DNA from: Euryodendron excelsum
Lineage: Eukaryota > Streptophyta > Magnoliopsida > Ericales > Pentaphylacaceae
Direction of reading: 5' to 3'
NCBI GenBank assembly: GCA_033060915.1
Contig: CM065380.1
Coordinates: forward strand, 46,806,001 to 46,870,000
DNA length: 64,000 nucleotides
The notes below the pieces were generated by a model that did no database searches, was not told the origin of the DNA, and saw only the letters and a list, made by a program, of their open reading frames with translations. Of the stretch, positions 1-12,023 are shown one piece after another. Positions within the stretch are counted from its first letter, which is position 1; each line of letters starts with the position of its first letter. The position numbers and the translations under genes were made by a program.

Positions 1-2580
1 TGGTCATCACTTTTTAGATATATGAATGCATGATATAAGTTTTAAAAAGGGTTTGGGAGTTTTTTAAAAAAAGACTGAAAATAGAAGTTTGAAAAAGGGA
101 TTTGTTTTGGAAATAGAAGTTGTGACCGCACCTATGAAGTTTGTTTACATATCTTATTTAGCAAGAATCAGGTCAGGCGTAGTTTGAACTCAAGGTTCGA
201 TTGAAAATAGACTCGTGGAGTCTTGGAATGTTTTAAAACTTGAACTCAAGAGAATTTTGATTTGGAATTGAAGTGTTTTTTAATAGAACTTGTAAGTTTT
301 TGAAAGTGTCTTTGAAATAGGACTTTAGAAAGTTTTGGAGGTGGGATTTGGACTTGTAACAACTCTTATAAACTTGTCTTGAAAAGGTTTTAAAAAAAAA
401 AAATTTGAACACCTTAAGAAAGGTATGTTGATATTTTATTGCCTTTAAGAGATTAGTTAATTGAGAACTAAGCTCCTTTAAGGTTATGATTTTTGAAAAA
501 TATTTTTTAAAAAGGGGCTAAACACTTCCCTCAGGGTTCTAGACTTTAGGGTTCTAGAACCCTTGTTTGCATATCCCACTTCACCTTGAATAACCTTAAG
601 CATAGGAAGGCTTAGGATTGCTTTAACACTGTGATGTTTAAAAATAGTTTTTGGAAAGAGTTTTTGCAAAATGTTTAGGGTTTGAAACCACAATATGAAC
701 CTTATAAGTTTTATTTGATGTATCACTTTCATTAGGAAAGCCCAACCATGAAAGAGTTAGGATCACCCTAGAGTTGTGAGTTTTTGAAATCATTTTTTAA
801 AGTAGTTATTTGAAAAATGGTAAGTGTCCGGCAATTTTGGATTGAGACAAGTTTGAAAGAGCTTTTGAAAATATTTTTTAGTGGAGTAAAGGAGTGTTTT
901 GAAAAGACTTTTGGATTAGGGATTTTGGTAACTCGGAGGAGTAAGAGGTTTTTGAAAACATATTTTGAAAATATCATTTAAGTTGAAAAGATGGTTTGAA
1001 AAGAGGTTTAGAGTTAGAGTCTTGAAGCCATCTAATATTGGTTGGGCAAACTAGGGTTAAAGTAACCTAGGGTTGGACCGCCTAGGATTCGGTTGACTTA
1101 GAGTTAGACCAACTAGTTTGGTTGACCTAGGGTTAGACCAACTAGGGTTTGGTTGACCTAGGATTGGACCACATAGGGTTTTTGAAAGTAGTTTCAAAAG
1201 TGGTTTAGGGTTAGGATTTGACCCTAATGATTTGCATATTGTTTAGGAAGGTGGCTTTATGCATGCACTTGAAAAGAAAGTTTGAAAAATCTATGATTTT
1301 CATTTTATTTTATGCTAAAAATGAAAAGATTTGATTTCATTTTCAAAAATAAAAGAATTTGATTTTGTTTCCAAAATGGGAAGATTTGATTTGATTTTCA
1401 AAATAGGAAGATTTTATTTTATTTTCAAAACAAAAAATTTTGACTATGTTTCCAAAATGGAAAGATTTGATTTTATTTCCAAAGTAGAAAGATTTTTTTT
1501 TTTTTTCCAAAGTGAAAAGATTTGATTTGATTCGAAAATGAAAAGATTTGGTTTTGTTTTCAAAGTGGAAATATTTGATTTTGTTTCCTAAGTGGAAAGA
1601 TTTGATTTGGTTTTGAAGTTGAAAATGGTAGGATTGGATTTGAAAATCTTATGATTTTATGTGAAAGATTTTGTGATTTTCACGTAAGAAAACTTGTGAT
1701 TTGGTGTGACACCTTTTGAAAACAACTCAAGAGAGTTGTGCAATTTTTATAAACATAATGCAACAAAAATTTTGAAAACCATTTTGATGCAATGAATGTA
1801 AGAATGTAAGGGTGAAGGTTAGGGGACAAAGCTAAGGTTTCTTACGGCAATAAAATTCTAGGGTTTTGACTTTTGGCTTCAAAACGACAACTCTTGGACC
1901 AATTTTTGAAAAAGCATTTGAACATGACATTTAAAGAGGTTTAAAAACTAGGTTTTGAAAGAGGTGTTTTAGGGCTTGAAACCTAATATGAACTTTAAGA
2001 GTCTCATTGAATATACCACTTCTCTTGAAGAAACCCTAACCATGGAAAGTTTAAGATCACCCTAAGATTGTGAGTTTAAAAACAAGTTAAGATTTTGAAA
2101 CCCTAATATAGACTTTGGTGGCCACTTTGAATATATCACTCTCCAATGGAAACCTAACCACAAAGAGGTTAGAATCATCATAGGATTGTGAGTTTGAAAG
2201 CAAAGCAATTGGGGCCAATGTATGAACATGATAGTTATAACAATGCAAAGGGTCTTGAATCTTTCTATAGTCTACCTTGGGAAGATGAGGAGGTGGTAGA
2301 TGATGATTAAAATAGAGAATAGGCCAAGTGGACTAGGAGGGAAGAAAGAGAGAGAGAGGGGGGAGCATAAACTTAAAGAGAAAACCCTACATTCTTTTCA
2401 ATCTTCTTCAACCTTCAATGGAGATTTTGTCTTGGACTTCAGAGGCCTTCAAGAGCTTTGAAGGGGCTGAAAGTGACCTTTAATGGAGTTTAGAGGCTAG
2501 GGTAAGAGGTGTATAGGCTAGGGTTTGAGTATAGAAGGCAAGGGGGGCTCACACTTTCTAACGAGGAAACCAAGCCTCTG
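1..2580 (-). mobile_element. Tat-type Ty3/gypsy LTR fragment (reverse)
   Basis: This is a diverged relative of the LTRs at 35133-39877 and 47802-52495, in the same orientation. Shared landmarks occur in the same order: the block 'tgtgaccgcacctatgaag' at about 119, long purine-rich quasi-repeats built on gaaag/ttttgaaaa (about 1300-1620), repeated accctaaccatgg-type blocks (about 2020-2170), and an 'attaaaatagagaataggcc' block near 2307. The left end lies outside the window. The right end should read as a terminus TGTAAGC on the minus strand, but none is present, so the copy is truncated near 2580. No coding capacity is expected and none is seen. The family assignment rests on shared motifs, and the exact right boundary is uncertain. 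Confidence 0.6.
1035..1175. repeat. Degenerate tandem repeat of ggttgacctagggttagacc type
   Basis: About five imperfect units of roughly 30 bp, each with 'ggttgaccta' and 'gggttagacca', lie inside the LTR fragment. The reverse-complement theme (ccctaggttaacttgaccctag) recurs at 9405-9665 in the forward LTR, so this is an LTR-family internal array rather than a local expansion. Confidence 0.6.
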
Positions 2581-2633
2581 AATTTTTTGATAGGGATCTC
2601 CATTTGATGCACCATTTGAATGGTCCTCCGTAC

Positions 2634-2700
2634 CGTTTGAACACTAGACCTTTTCGTTCGAACGCTAGAACTTTCCGTTCGAACGCCTTCTTAAATCGTT
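2634..2700. repeat. 21-bp tandem repeat with palindrome CGTTCGAACG
   Basis: Perfect 10-bp palindromes CGTTCGAACG lie at 2655-2664 and 2676-2685. A degenerate third copy (cgtttgaaca) is at 2634-2643. All three are spaced exactly 21 bp, about two helical turns. The unit is palindrome plus 'ctaga(a/c)ctttt'. It falls between the Tat LTR fragment and the next LTR fragment, so its owner is unclear. A dyad protein-binding site is a possible role, by inference only. Confidence 0.7.
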
Positions 2701-3283
2701 AAAATGGACTGAAGTTTTTTCCTCCAAATTTCTCCTTTTTAAGCATAGATTCCGATTTACATACAAGTATTACAAGTTAGGACTAAAACTACACAATTAA
2801 TCATACTCTAGGTCTAATAAAAAACTAATTAAGGCATTTAGATTGCACTTTTAGAGTACAAGCACACCCCCTTCCCCCAAACTAGCTTTTTGCGAATCCG
2901 TAGCAAAATACTTATAACTAAAGATAATCTTCAATTTTGTAGAAGTCACGAGTGCATTTAACATTTGCACCAAGCCATTAAACCACCGGGTTACCCTTAG
3001 TGGATCAGTGGTGTCTTGTGAGAGATTCTAGGGATGGTATCCACAAACATCAATTCATGTCATGTCGTCAAACATAATAAGAAAACCTAAGGCATACATA
3101 AACTTAAACTTTCTTAAGATAATTCTCAATTTACCGTATATTCTGAATCACGCAAGGTTAAGACATAAAATATCTAAGAAAGAGTCACATAAGCATGTAC
3201 TAGCAATGACATATAACTCGTTTGCCTCGATTTCATGCAACTACATCTTTCATGCTTTGATCCAAACCTTACCGATATACATT
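2701..3283 (-). mobile_element. 3' end of another gypsy-type element: LTR start plus PPT
   Basis: Read on the minus strand, a polypurine tract (revcomp of 2867-2885, tagtttgggggaagggg) is followed by an LTR start TGTGCTTGTACTCTAAAA running left from 2866. The same PPT-LTR arrangement occurs on the plus strand at 30041-30075 (agtttagttggggggTGTGATTGTACTC), so the two belong to one family. The LTR here is cut short after about 150-170 bp. The stretch 2886-3283 would be internal sequence next to the 3' LTR. It includes an ORF-like run at 3062-3283 with no recognisable domain. Confidence 0.45.
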
Positions 3284-3489
3284 TGTAAGCACCCCATTTT
3301 TACCCACTTGCAATCTTTAGCGCCACCAGACTCATATTTCAACTTCACATGCACATTTAAGCTCAAACCGGCTTTGCAAACTCCAGTCCAATTAATCAAT
3401 CGTCGGTCCCAATCGAAGCCAAATGGCCAAAATGCCTCGTTGGCATCCCCTCGTATACGGCCAGCTTTTCAGGATTGGGTGATCTCGCG

Positions 3490-3640
3490 AACCAACGCCA
3501 CACAAGTAGCTTTCCGAGACCCGGTGGTCTTGGGAACCAACACCACATAGATAGATTTTCAAGACCAAGCGGTCTCGAGAACCAACACCATATAGATAGA
3601 TTTTCAAGACCAGGCGGTCTCAAGAACCAACACCATATCA
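3490..3640. repeat. 45-bp tandem repeat, each unit with an AGACC-N4-GGTCT hairpin
   Basis: Units begin 'gaaccaac' (or 'cgaaccaac') at about 3490, 3535, 3580 and 3625. Hairpins AGACC-4 nt-GGTCT sit at 3517-3530, 3562-3575 and 3607-3620, so spacing is exactly 45 bp and loop length is always 4. The loops differ (cggt, aagc, aggc) while the stems do not. It lies in the proximal U3 of LTR 1, the same relative place as the 81-bp array of the solo LTR at 24433. Confidence 0.8.
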
Positions 3641-3801
3641 ATCACAAGCAGTTCACTTCTAGCGCCTACTAGCCCCTCAGTGTAGAATGTTTGTTATTGG
3701 CACGTCTTTCGAGAAAGTAAAAAATTCCTTAAAGATAGGAGTCAACCCAATCAAATTCTAGATCAACATGTTCATCGAAAAGGTATAGAATTTCTCGAAT
3801 C

Positions 3802-5992
3802 GACAATGTTGGTCCAATAGGCAACCCAAGAGGGGGGGTGAATTGGGTTTTTCAAAGATTAATACAAGTTAAGATTAATTAAAATTAATTCTTAAACAAA
3901 ATAGTAATGGCTAATCTATGTGCAAAGCAATGTTATCAATGGAAACAAAGAAAATAAAGCAATAAGAGGGAGACACAGATTTACCGAGGTTCAACCACAA
4001 ACCGTGGTCTACGTCCTCACCCCAAGACCTCCTTGAAGCCTTCTTCCACTATGTAATTACCTATTACAAGATGGGCTACTGATTGATGAAGTGCTTAGCT
4101 CACTCTACAAGAACCCCTCACTAAGTTCTTCAATTCCCAAGTGGTTTTGTCCAAGCTCCACTTAAACTTTACAAGAGTTTTGCTTCACACAAGAGAATTC
4201 TCCAAACTCTCAGTTACAAGTGTATAAGAGTATACAACTCACAAACAAACTCTCTAACTAGAGTAGATTTACAATTAAAGCTCACAAGAATAAAACAGGA
4301 AGAATGTTTCAGGAATATCAGTGATTCAGTAGATTTTTGTCTCTTCTTGTTTCTTCCTCATGATTCTTGTGTATAAATGCAGTTGGAGGCTAGTATATAT
4401 ACCCTTGCATTGATTCCATCCGTTGGAGGTAGTTGGGTATCATAAATGCACGTCCAGTCTGTTATAACGTTAAGAAAAATAGACGTTGTGACAGAGGGAG
4501 TCGGCTCCATTTCTTGTGGTGCCGACACTTCCTGCTTCTGCATTTACCAGATGATGTTCACTGAGTTCATGAGTCCCCTCTTCATGTTGATGAGGCGACT
4601 CCTTGTTCATCTGTCTTCTTCATATTAGGCTTCTGCTGTCATGAGGCGACACTTCTACTTCAGGTGTCCACTCATTGATCATTTAAACTTCCAGCCTTTT
4701 GCTTCTGCTACCAGGAGGCGACACTTCATCTTCATGTGTCCGCTCATTGATCATATTATCTTCAAGCCTTTGCGTCTGGCACTGTGAAGCGACACTTCAT
4801 AACAATGTGTCCACTCATTGCCTACTTGGTCTTCAGACAATTTGCTTCTGTGTGCAAGAGGCGACACTTTGTTTCAATGTGTCCACTCATTGTCCAATTT
4901 GTCTTCAGGCTTTTTAGCGTTTGTGATCAGGAGGCGACTCCTTATTATCATGAGTCCCCTCATTGCCCAGAATTCAGCCTTCAGATTTCTATTGATCAAG
5001 CTTATCAAAGCACTGGTATAAGATCTTCAAGGAGTATGTCTTTGGGGTATGATGATCAATCAAATCTTCTTAACTCATCAGAGTTAACTTCTATTTAAAT
5101 TTGGATTGAATCAATCATTGGATGTTGATCTTCTTCTTGAATATCAAAGCTTTATTTGATTAAAGCTGAACTTTACTTCTTCATTTACAAAGCTTCTTCA
5201 ATTATTGTAAAACATCTTCTTGAATGCCAATCTTTTTGTAGAGCTTCACACTGCTTCATTTCTGATTTCCTCTCTTTGCTAGCAATTCTTCATTTTTCAA
5301 TAAACACTTCACAGAGTCCATTGCAGACTTGATGAAATCTCTTCATACATCTACTCTTCATTGACTCTTTACACTTGTAGAAGAATTCTTCACTTGAATT
5401 CCATATAGAGGTCAGATATTCATTGTGAGCCATCTTCTTAGCAACTTCAATCTTATTGTCTTGAATTGGTCTTAAGCATACCAGATGAGATCATCTCTTG
5501 AGTATTTACCAATTCTTCTTCAACTAATTCCTCTTCAACTGAGCATTGCATATTCTGATGAAATCTTCTTTAGGCATTAACATCATCTCCATTCTTCATC
5601 TTTAACTGATCATTCCATTTCCTTAACTGATGAAGTCTTTAGTCTAGTGCAAATTAATCTTCATCGAAACTATGCATACTTGAAGAAAGCTATAATTGAA
5701 CACCTTCAATCTCTTCAAATGTAGAACACATGTTTGAAGTAGAAATAGGCATCATTTCTCAGTTTGGTTCATTGCATAACTCTTTGAATTCATTGCTTAC
5801 TTCTTGAACTAGTTGTGCATTCTCCTTGATATGTATTAGACTTAAGATTTAACTTTAAGTCTAAACTATGAACTTGTTAATCTGCACACTAAGTAGATTC
5901 ATTAGAAACATAACACAAGGTTTAGTTATCATCAAAATCAACATGGGAATTAACCTTGAGTCAACAAGGATTAACCTTGACTCAACAGACAA
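3802..5992. mobile_element. Solo LTR (3807-5987) with GACAA target duplication
   Basis: The LTR begins TGTTGGTCCAATAGG at 3807 and ends TTGACTCAACA at 5987, so it has TG..CA ends with short inverted termini (TGTTG/CAACA). Identical 5-bp direct repeats GACAA flank it at 3802-3806 and 5988-5992, which is decisive for an LTR-element insertion followed by LTR-LTR recombination. Length is 2181 bp. The start phrase 'cccaagagggggggtgaattggg' is a common plant LTR opening. No PBS, PPT or coding sequence remains, so the superfamily cannot be assigned. It interrupts Tat LTR 1 and is therefore younger than it. Confidence 0.85.
4590..4990. repeat. 71-73-bp tandem repeat with fixed-geometry hairpins
   Basis: Five consecutive units carry 'gcgac' followed by 'tgtcc' or 'agtcc'. 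Each has a 5-bp stem and an 11-nt loop: GACAC/GTGTC at 4648-4668, 4720-4740, 4791-4811 and 4863-4883, and GACTC/GAGTC at 4936-4956. The last unit changes both sides of the stem (A to T and T to A), so pairing is kept. A looser earlier unit is seen near 4590. The array lies in the middle of the solo LTR. Confidence 0.8.
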
Positions 5993-8144
5993 GTCCCTAT
6001 TGGCATATCTTCGAGAGGATACAAAGTCCTTGAGATGGAAAGTCCAAATCAAATCCCACCAAGCACACTCTTATAGAAAGTACCTAAATCCTCAGAGTGG
6101 TAAGTGCACTCCTTCTAGGGCTTTGTAGGCTCAAAATGTCATTCAAATCAACTCCGAACCAATTTCTGTGATTCCCGGTCAGAATGACCATTTTACCCCT
6201 AGACACCCAATAGTCCTCGTCAACCACACTAGCTTTGGGTTTTAAATCGATAAACTCCCGGGGTACTCCTATGAGTATCACCAATCTCCAAATGTTATCT
6301 CGGTTTATTTTGGGACTATTCTGGTAAATCCCAATTCAAATGACCGTTTTGGCCCCAGTAAGTCAGCCATCATTTTCAAGCACATCGACTTTGGGTATCA
6401 AATCGATAATCCTTTGGAACACTCTTAATAATTTTCCCGACCCTTGAATTCCATTCTAGTCGACACTGGACCAATTTCAATGTTATTTAGTTCAAATGAC
6501 CGTTTTGCCCCAAGCAGGCCGGTCATCCTTTTCAACCATAGCGGCTCTGGGTATCAAACTAGCAACTCTTAGGACATTTCCGAGTGCCCCTATCTCTTTT
6601 CCAGCAAGGCCCCACAACCCAACAGCTTTTCAAATCGAATCGTAGCCACTTGTAGTGGAGCCATGCCAAAAAAATGGCTTAGAGCCACTCCAAGTAGTGC
6701 CTAGATCTTTGCCTTGTTGCCCAAGGTTAAATCAAATCTTTGAGAATATGGGAAATACTTTTGTAAGCACCCCATTTTTGCCCACTAGGCAATCTCTGGC
6801 CTGATCAAACTCCCTTTCAAAACTCCGTAAGCACATTCAAGCCCAAATCAACTTTCAAACCCTTATCCAATCAGTCAATTGCTTCTCGGGCCCACTGTGC
6901 CCAATAGAGGCCTAGTAACTAAACCTGCCCCTTGGGCCTCCAGGCACGTCTTGAGAAAGCTCAAAATCCCTCAAAACGATAAGTCCACATTTTAAAAATG
7001 TTACTAAACTGTTAGGTGTCCCCCACACGCCATTTGGTCCAATTCCAATCCCATTCCGGCTAATTCGGTCAAAATGACTGTTTTGCCCCTAAACACCTCA
7101 GCACTGCACAAACCCCGTCGAACGGTAAAAGACTCCCCCAAAACCATCCCTGAACAATCCTACACACTTAACACAACACACCAAACCATTCCTAACCATT
7201 TCTAGCCAATCCTGGCCAAAATGACCATTTTACCCCTGGCAATCCAAACAGCCCCGAAATAGCACTGGTTTTGGGATTTTGAGCAAAGGGTTTCACCATA
7301 CACCATTGTTTAACCCAAGGAGGACCCTATAACATTAAACGCTCATGACTCGATAAAAGTTCACTAAAATGTCTCGCAGACACTCCACCTAAATTGTTTT
7401 TTCTCCCGATTCCCTGGTTATAACGCACCGTCAACTAACTTGAGAAATGTGTAAATCAGGGAATTCTCGAAAGCTCATTCATAGATCTTACCATCGATAA
7501 GGATTGATCGGATAGATCGCTTCTTGAAGCCTTCCATCATACGGTGCAAAAACTACAACTTTCAACAACCCCTGGAGTGTCTTGCAGACGCTCTACCAAG
7601 GTTGACTTTTTCTCCGATTCCCTAATTGAAACGCATCATCAAACGACTCGAGAAATGCGTAAATCTAGAAATTCCTGAAAGTATTTCCAGAGTACTTTCC
7701 ATCGGTATGGTTTGATCGAAAAGATCGCTTCCCGAAGGCCTTAATCATGCGATACGAAAACAGCTACTTTCGAACACCCTCGGAGCGTATGACAGACGCT
7801 CCACAAAAGTGTCCTTTTATGCACGCTTCCTAAGACGATATTCTATGCTTCCAGACACAATTCAAACTTTTTAAAAACATGAGAGTCCACGAGAAACCCC
7901 AAGATAATATTGTGGGTGCAACCGATTCCCCCGAAACCTTCCCGATTGGCCCAATTATCAAGGCAAAGTTTGGACGAACCTTCCCGGTGATGGAGCGTAT
8001 GCTACATGCACTCAAATTTTGATCAGATTGACCAACTTTCGATCAACAGTCGGGATTTAACCAGTATACAGGGTGCCACGTGTCATTATGGCAATAGAAC
8101 AGTACCTGCGCACGTCCTACATGCGCCAGGTCTGTTCCAGAGTG

Positions 8145-8154
8145 TCTATAAATA
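8145..8154 (+). promoter_or_regulatory. TATA box of Tat LTR 2
   Basis: TCTATAAATA at the position corresponding to the TATA boxes of the solo LTR (26031) and of element A's LTRs. It marks the U3/R area of LTR 2. A leader without long ORFs follows. Confidence 0.6.
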
Positions 8155-9404
8155 CCAGACCCCCCCTTTGCATATTCCATCTCCGAAATTGATGCGAAGC
8201 TCTGCTAAAACTATTCCAGAACCTCGAATCCTTACATATATTCCACCCCTCCAACACTTAGGCTAGATTCTACCTCTCTCATGCCTATACACTTCACCTA
8301 CAAGGCCTTATACACCATTACACACTCTATTCTAGCCCCTCAAGCCCTCTTGAAGTCATTCAAGCTCCAATCAAAGCATCTTTTAAAGACTACAAGTGTG
8401 TTGAAGGTAAAAGGTGGTATACCTTTTACATTTGTGTCTTCCCCCACTCTTCTCTTCTCCCTCCTAGCCTACTTAGGCTATTTTCTATTTTAATCCCCAT
8501 CTAAAATCCCCCATTCTTGCATGCTTGAGCCAAGAGGGCTCTTAGATGATGCCTAGAGGAAAGCAAGTGAGAGCCACCGTGTAAAGGGACCTCTCACTAG
8601 CCTACTTTGAGATGGTATAGCCTAGGAGCCCCTTGTTTATATGTGGTGTAGCCTAAAAGCCTTGTATGTGAATCATGACCCCTTGCATATTACTATTTTG
8701 ATCATATATTGTATGATGGGCTTCATTTTATGCTTATTGTCATGTTCTACAATGCTTACATTGCTCTTATTTTCATGCCATTTCCAAGCTCTATATTTCT
8801 TTCAAAAATTATTCCAAGAGTTGTCCCCTTGAAGCCTAGGATGAGACCTTAGAAATCATGCCTTAGAGAGTTCCCTACTAACCCCCTAACTCCTACTTTG
8901 GCATCATAACATTTTAACTTGCATAAGGGTTGCTTTCTAACTCTTCAATTTTTAAGATTTCCATTCTTTTAAGTATTGTGGTTGAAATGACCCTATGGAA
9001 CCCTCTCTTGAGTGGTCTCCCTTTTATTTGGCCATATGAACCCTCTCTTGATGGAGTGGTTCTCTTGAAAAATGGTTTTCAAAATCCTTCTCAAAAGATG
9101 ATTTTCAAAAATGCATTCTCTCCATCTTTGCATAAAAAATGATTTTTCAAAAGTTGCCATTATTATGTTGATCTTTGAAATCGCCACTCTTGTCAAGATA
9201 AATGTTATAATAGCCATGAGGAAACCTTCATTGGAATGGTCTCCAAACACCAACCATATAAACCATACTCTTGGCTAGAGTCAAAATTTTCATGGAAATG
9301 AACTTCAAAAGGGTTGTCCACCAAAGTCCATTACATAACATGTCTTGTTTTTCAAAGCTCTTTCCAAAAGTGCATCAAACCAATTTTCAAAACCATTTTC
9401 CAAT

Positions 9405-9665
9405 CCAACCCTAGGTTAACTTGACCCTAGTTATCCAACCCTAGGTTAACTTGACCCTAGTCCACTCACCTTAGCTTAACTTAACCCTAGGTCATCCTAA
9501 CCTTGGGTTAACCCTACCCTAGTTAGCTAACCCTATGTCACCTTAACCTTAGGTTAACTTAACCTTAGTTAGCTAACCATAGGTCATCTTAACCCTAAGA
9601 TAAACCAACCCAAGTTAGTTAACCTTAGGTCACCCCTAACCTTAGGCCAACCCAACCTAGGTTTG
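9405..9665. repeat. Tandem ccctaggttaactt / tagttagctaaccctagg array
   Basis: About ten irregular units of 25-32 bp alternate 'aaccctaggttaactt(g/a)accctagt' and 'tagctaacc(c/a)taggtca'. GTTAAC and CCTAGG are palindromic, so each unit carries small dyads. The reverse-strand equivalent is at 1035-1175. Confidence 0.65.
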
Positions 9666-10069
9666 TACACTTCTAGGTTCCAACTCTTGAACCCTATTCT
9701 AAATGATTACTCAACTTTAAATTATTCCCATAACCCATTTTTTTCCAAAACCTCCTACTCTCTTGATTTCAAAAAAACCAACTCCATAAACTCTTCAAAT
9801 ATTCTTACACTCCATCTTCAAGGCATTTCCAAAAATGTTTTCAAAAGGTCACAAACCTAAGGTATCCCTAGCCCTCTCATGGCTAGGGATTTCAAGGACA
9901 GGTGATAAATCAAGAACAACTTATAAGGTTGTCCATATTAGGATTCCAAACCTTTAGTCATTTTCAAAAACCATTTCATCAAAACGTTCCAAAATCATAC
10001 TTCTAGGGTTTTCAAAACAAGACTTCAAAAACACTTTCAAGTTCTCTTGAGACATGCTAAGACATTTTT

Positions 10070-10340
10070 CCAACACTCCCTCAAGTTGATCCAAAAACAT
10101 TTTCAAAACATGCCACCATCCAATTTCAAGTCTTCAACTTCCAAGACTACAAAGAGTCTTCAACTTCCTAGACCTCAAAGTGTCTTAAACTTTTCCAAGA
10201 CCACAAAGCGTCTTCAACTTCCAATGACCTCAAAGTGTCTTAAACTCTTCCAAAGACCTCCAAGTGTCTTAAACTTTTCCAAAGACCTCAAAGTGTTCCA
10301 AAGACCCCAAAAGTATCTTCAAACCTTCTAAAGGCCCTAA
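10070..10340. repeat. Degenerate 'caaagtgtcttaaacttttcc' tandem repeat
   Basis: Six or seven units of 25-40 bp built on 'gacc(t/a)caaagtgtctt(a/c)aac(t)ttcc' occupy the pyrimidine-rich, G-poor part of LTR 2. It is low-complexity LTR sequence. The short ORF across it is an artefact of the repeat. Confidence 0.55.
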
Positions 10341-11061
10341 TATGCCTATTTTCCATCGGGCTCTTGCCCGAACTACTAATGACCTGATTCTTGCCAATTG
10401 AGATACGTAGATAACCTAAAATGGTGCGGTCATAACTTTTATTTCAACTCCAATCCCTTTTTCAAAAACTCTAATCAATTCAAAGTTCCTATTCCAAACT
10501 CTTCCAATACCCCCATTATTTTCAAACTTCTTCTAAAAACTTGCATCATGCATCATTCATCCGAAAAGTGATAATTAAACCCCGTTTTCAAAATTCTAAA
10601 GTGGATATTAAGTGGACAATGGTAACCAGTTATTCTAGTGAGTGAACAAAGGGTGATTAGACATGTAGGTACCGAAAGGGCGGGGTAAGGTGATGATCTT
10701 AGGATATCTTCCCTACACGTAACCAACCCCCGGACCATAGATTTCTGTTTTCGAAAGACCAAAATGGGGTTATTTTCCAAAAGGGCTTAAACCTTTCCAA
10801 AGGTTGCTAAACAACCTATTTTCTTAAAAATCTTCTCTTAAGGGAATTTTTCGAATGTTTTCCAAAGACCCTAAGTTCAATCTTCGGATTGATGCTTAGT
10901 TTTAGGTGACCTAACTCACCTTAATCAAGTTAGGTGGCGACTCCTATTTTTCTAAAAAGCCCTTAGTCAAACTAATTTTCAAACATAGTCGCACTTGTCC
11001 TTCTAGGAGGACTGGTTCTAGTGACAGAGTTCTGTGCTTTTGGGGAAGTGTGCTGCACTTT

Positions 11062-12023
11062 AAATAGACACAAAAACCCTAGCGACGAGATTCCTGAGAG
11101 TCCAGATTTCACATGGCTCGATCCAGTGAACTCAATCCTAGATTTTGTATATCACTATTTTTGCCATCAACATCTCATGACATCCTGCGAGGATCCGGCG
11201 AAGTCATCCCCATTTTGCATGTTCAATGTTTTTGCCCTTGACATCCCGCGACATCTTGCAAGATCTTGTTTTACAACTAGCACACTGCTTTTGCTCTCGA
11301 GATTCCTTAAAATCCATCAACATTTCTCGAAGTATCTAAAATCAGCCAAGATTTATCATACAAGTCTCTTTTAGCACGAGCTTGCATGAATAAGTTTTAA
11401 ATCCAATCCGAATGCTTGTGATTGATATCCCAATTTTTCAAATTACATTAAACAAGACTTGACATGAAATTTAGCCAATTACATAACCTTAAAATCTCCT
11501 CCTTTGGCAATTTCATGATCAAAACCCTATGCTACAAGACACATTACAAGGAAAGAACTAAAAATACAATCAAACCCCAATCACAAGCACTTAGTATCAT
11601 CTTATCATCCTTACACAGCAAATACTACAAGCAAACAACTAATCCAATCAAGTGCAAGAGAGATATAAGATAGAAACAACGGTAGCATAAAGAATCTCCC
11701 CCTTTTGAGAATAAATTGATAAAGTATGCTTGGGAAACAAACCATTCCAAGAACAAAAACATAGACAAGAAAGTATGCAAAGATATATTTATTTATATAT
11801 ATATGAAAACTATCCAAAATCCATAAACTAAGGCCTCAACAAGCAAAAAGTGGCAACCAACTAGTATAAAAACTAGAAAGATCCACCAGAGAACCATCAA
11901 CAATCTCAACTTCTATCGACAACAAATGCTCCAAATGAAGTCATTCACGCCAATGATGAACTCAATATGCTTCTGAGAAAGAGCAGACAAAGTGTCCCAA
12001 ACACAGACAATATCTCGCTCATG
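11062..12023. other. Unassigned sequence between repeats
   Basis: The first 25 or so bases may continue LTR 1 (aaatagacacaaaaaccctag). The rest contains no recognisable gene, repeat or element terminus. An ORF-like run at 11021-11374 spans the LTR 2 end and is not convincing. Confidence 0.4.

Larger units (their letters stand above)
3284..6761 (+). mobile_element. Tat-type LTR 1 (forward), 5' part, interrupted
   Basis: It starts with the family terminus TGTAAGCACCCCATTTT at 3284 and then has the family phrases for U3, such as 'tgaccgttttgcccc' and 'ctctgggtatcaaac' (6500-6560) and the paired 'gccacttgtagtggagcc' dyad region near 6650. Three pieces interrupt it: a 2.18-kb solo LTR at 3807-5987, then a second Tat LTR beginning at 6762. 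The point of the second insertion lies just before the place where a TATA box is expected. After 11061 the sequence resumes with 'aaatagacacaaaaaccctag', which reads like the TATA/leader of this LTR. The remainder of LTR 1 is not recognisable. Confidence 0.6.
6762..11061 (+). mobile_element. Tat-type LTR 2 (forward), probably nested in LTR 1
   Basis: It starts TGTAAGCACCCCATTTTTGCCCAC at 6762 and follows the family order: U3 with 'tgaccattttacccc' phrases, TATA box at 8145-8154, leader, polypyrimidine quasi-repeats (9300-10340), the conserved block 'gatacgtagataacc..gtgcggtcataac' (10400-10436), 'gacatgtaggtaccgaaaggg' (10660-10681) and 'ttaggtgacctaactcacctt' (10901-10923). The canonical last bases (GCGCGACA) are missing. 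The match stops at 'gtgtgctgc' near 11056 and is followed by ACTTT (11057-11061), which equals the 5 bases before the start (6757-6761). This could be a target duplication with a lost terminus, or chance. Confidence 0.65.

Noticed and set aside
3062..3550. 162-aa plus-strand ORF
   Set aside because: It crosses the junction between two repeats at 3284, so it cannot be an old gene, and no domain is seen.
9405..9665. Interstitial telomere repeat
   Set aside because: Units resemble aaccctag but lack the regular CCCTAAA 7-mer; it is an LTR-internal array seen also at 1035-1175.
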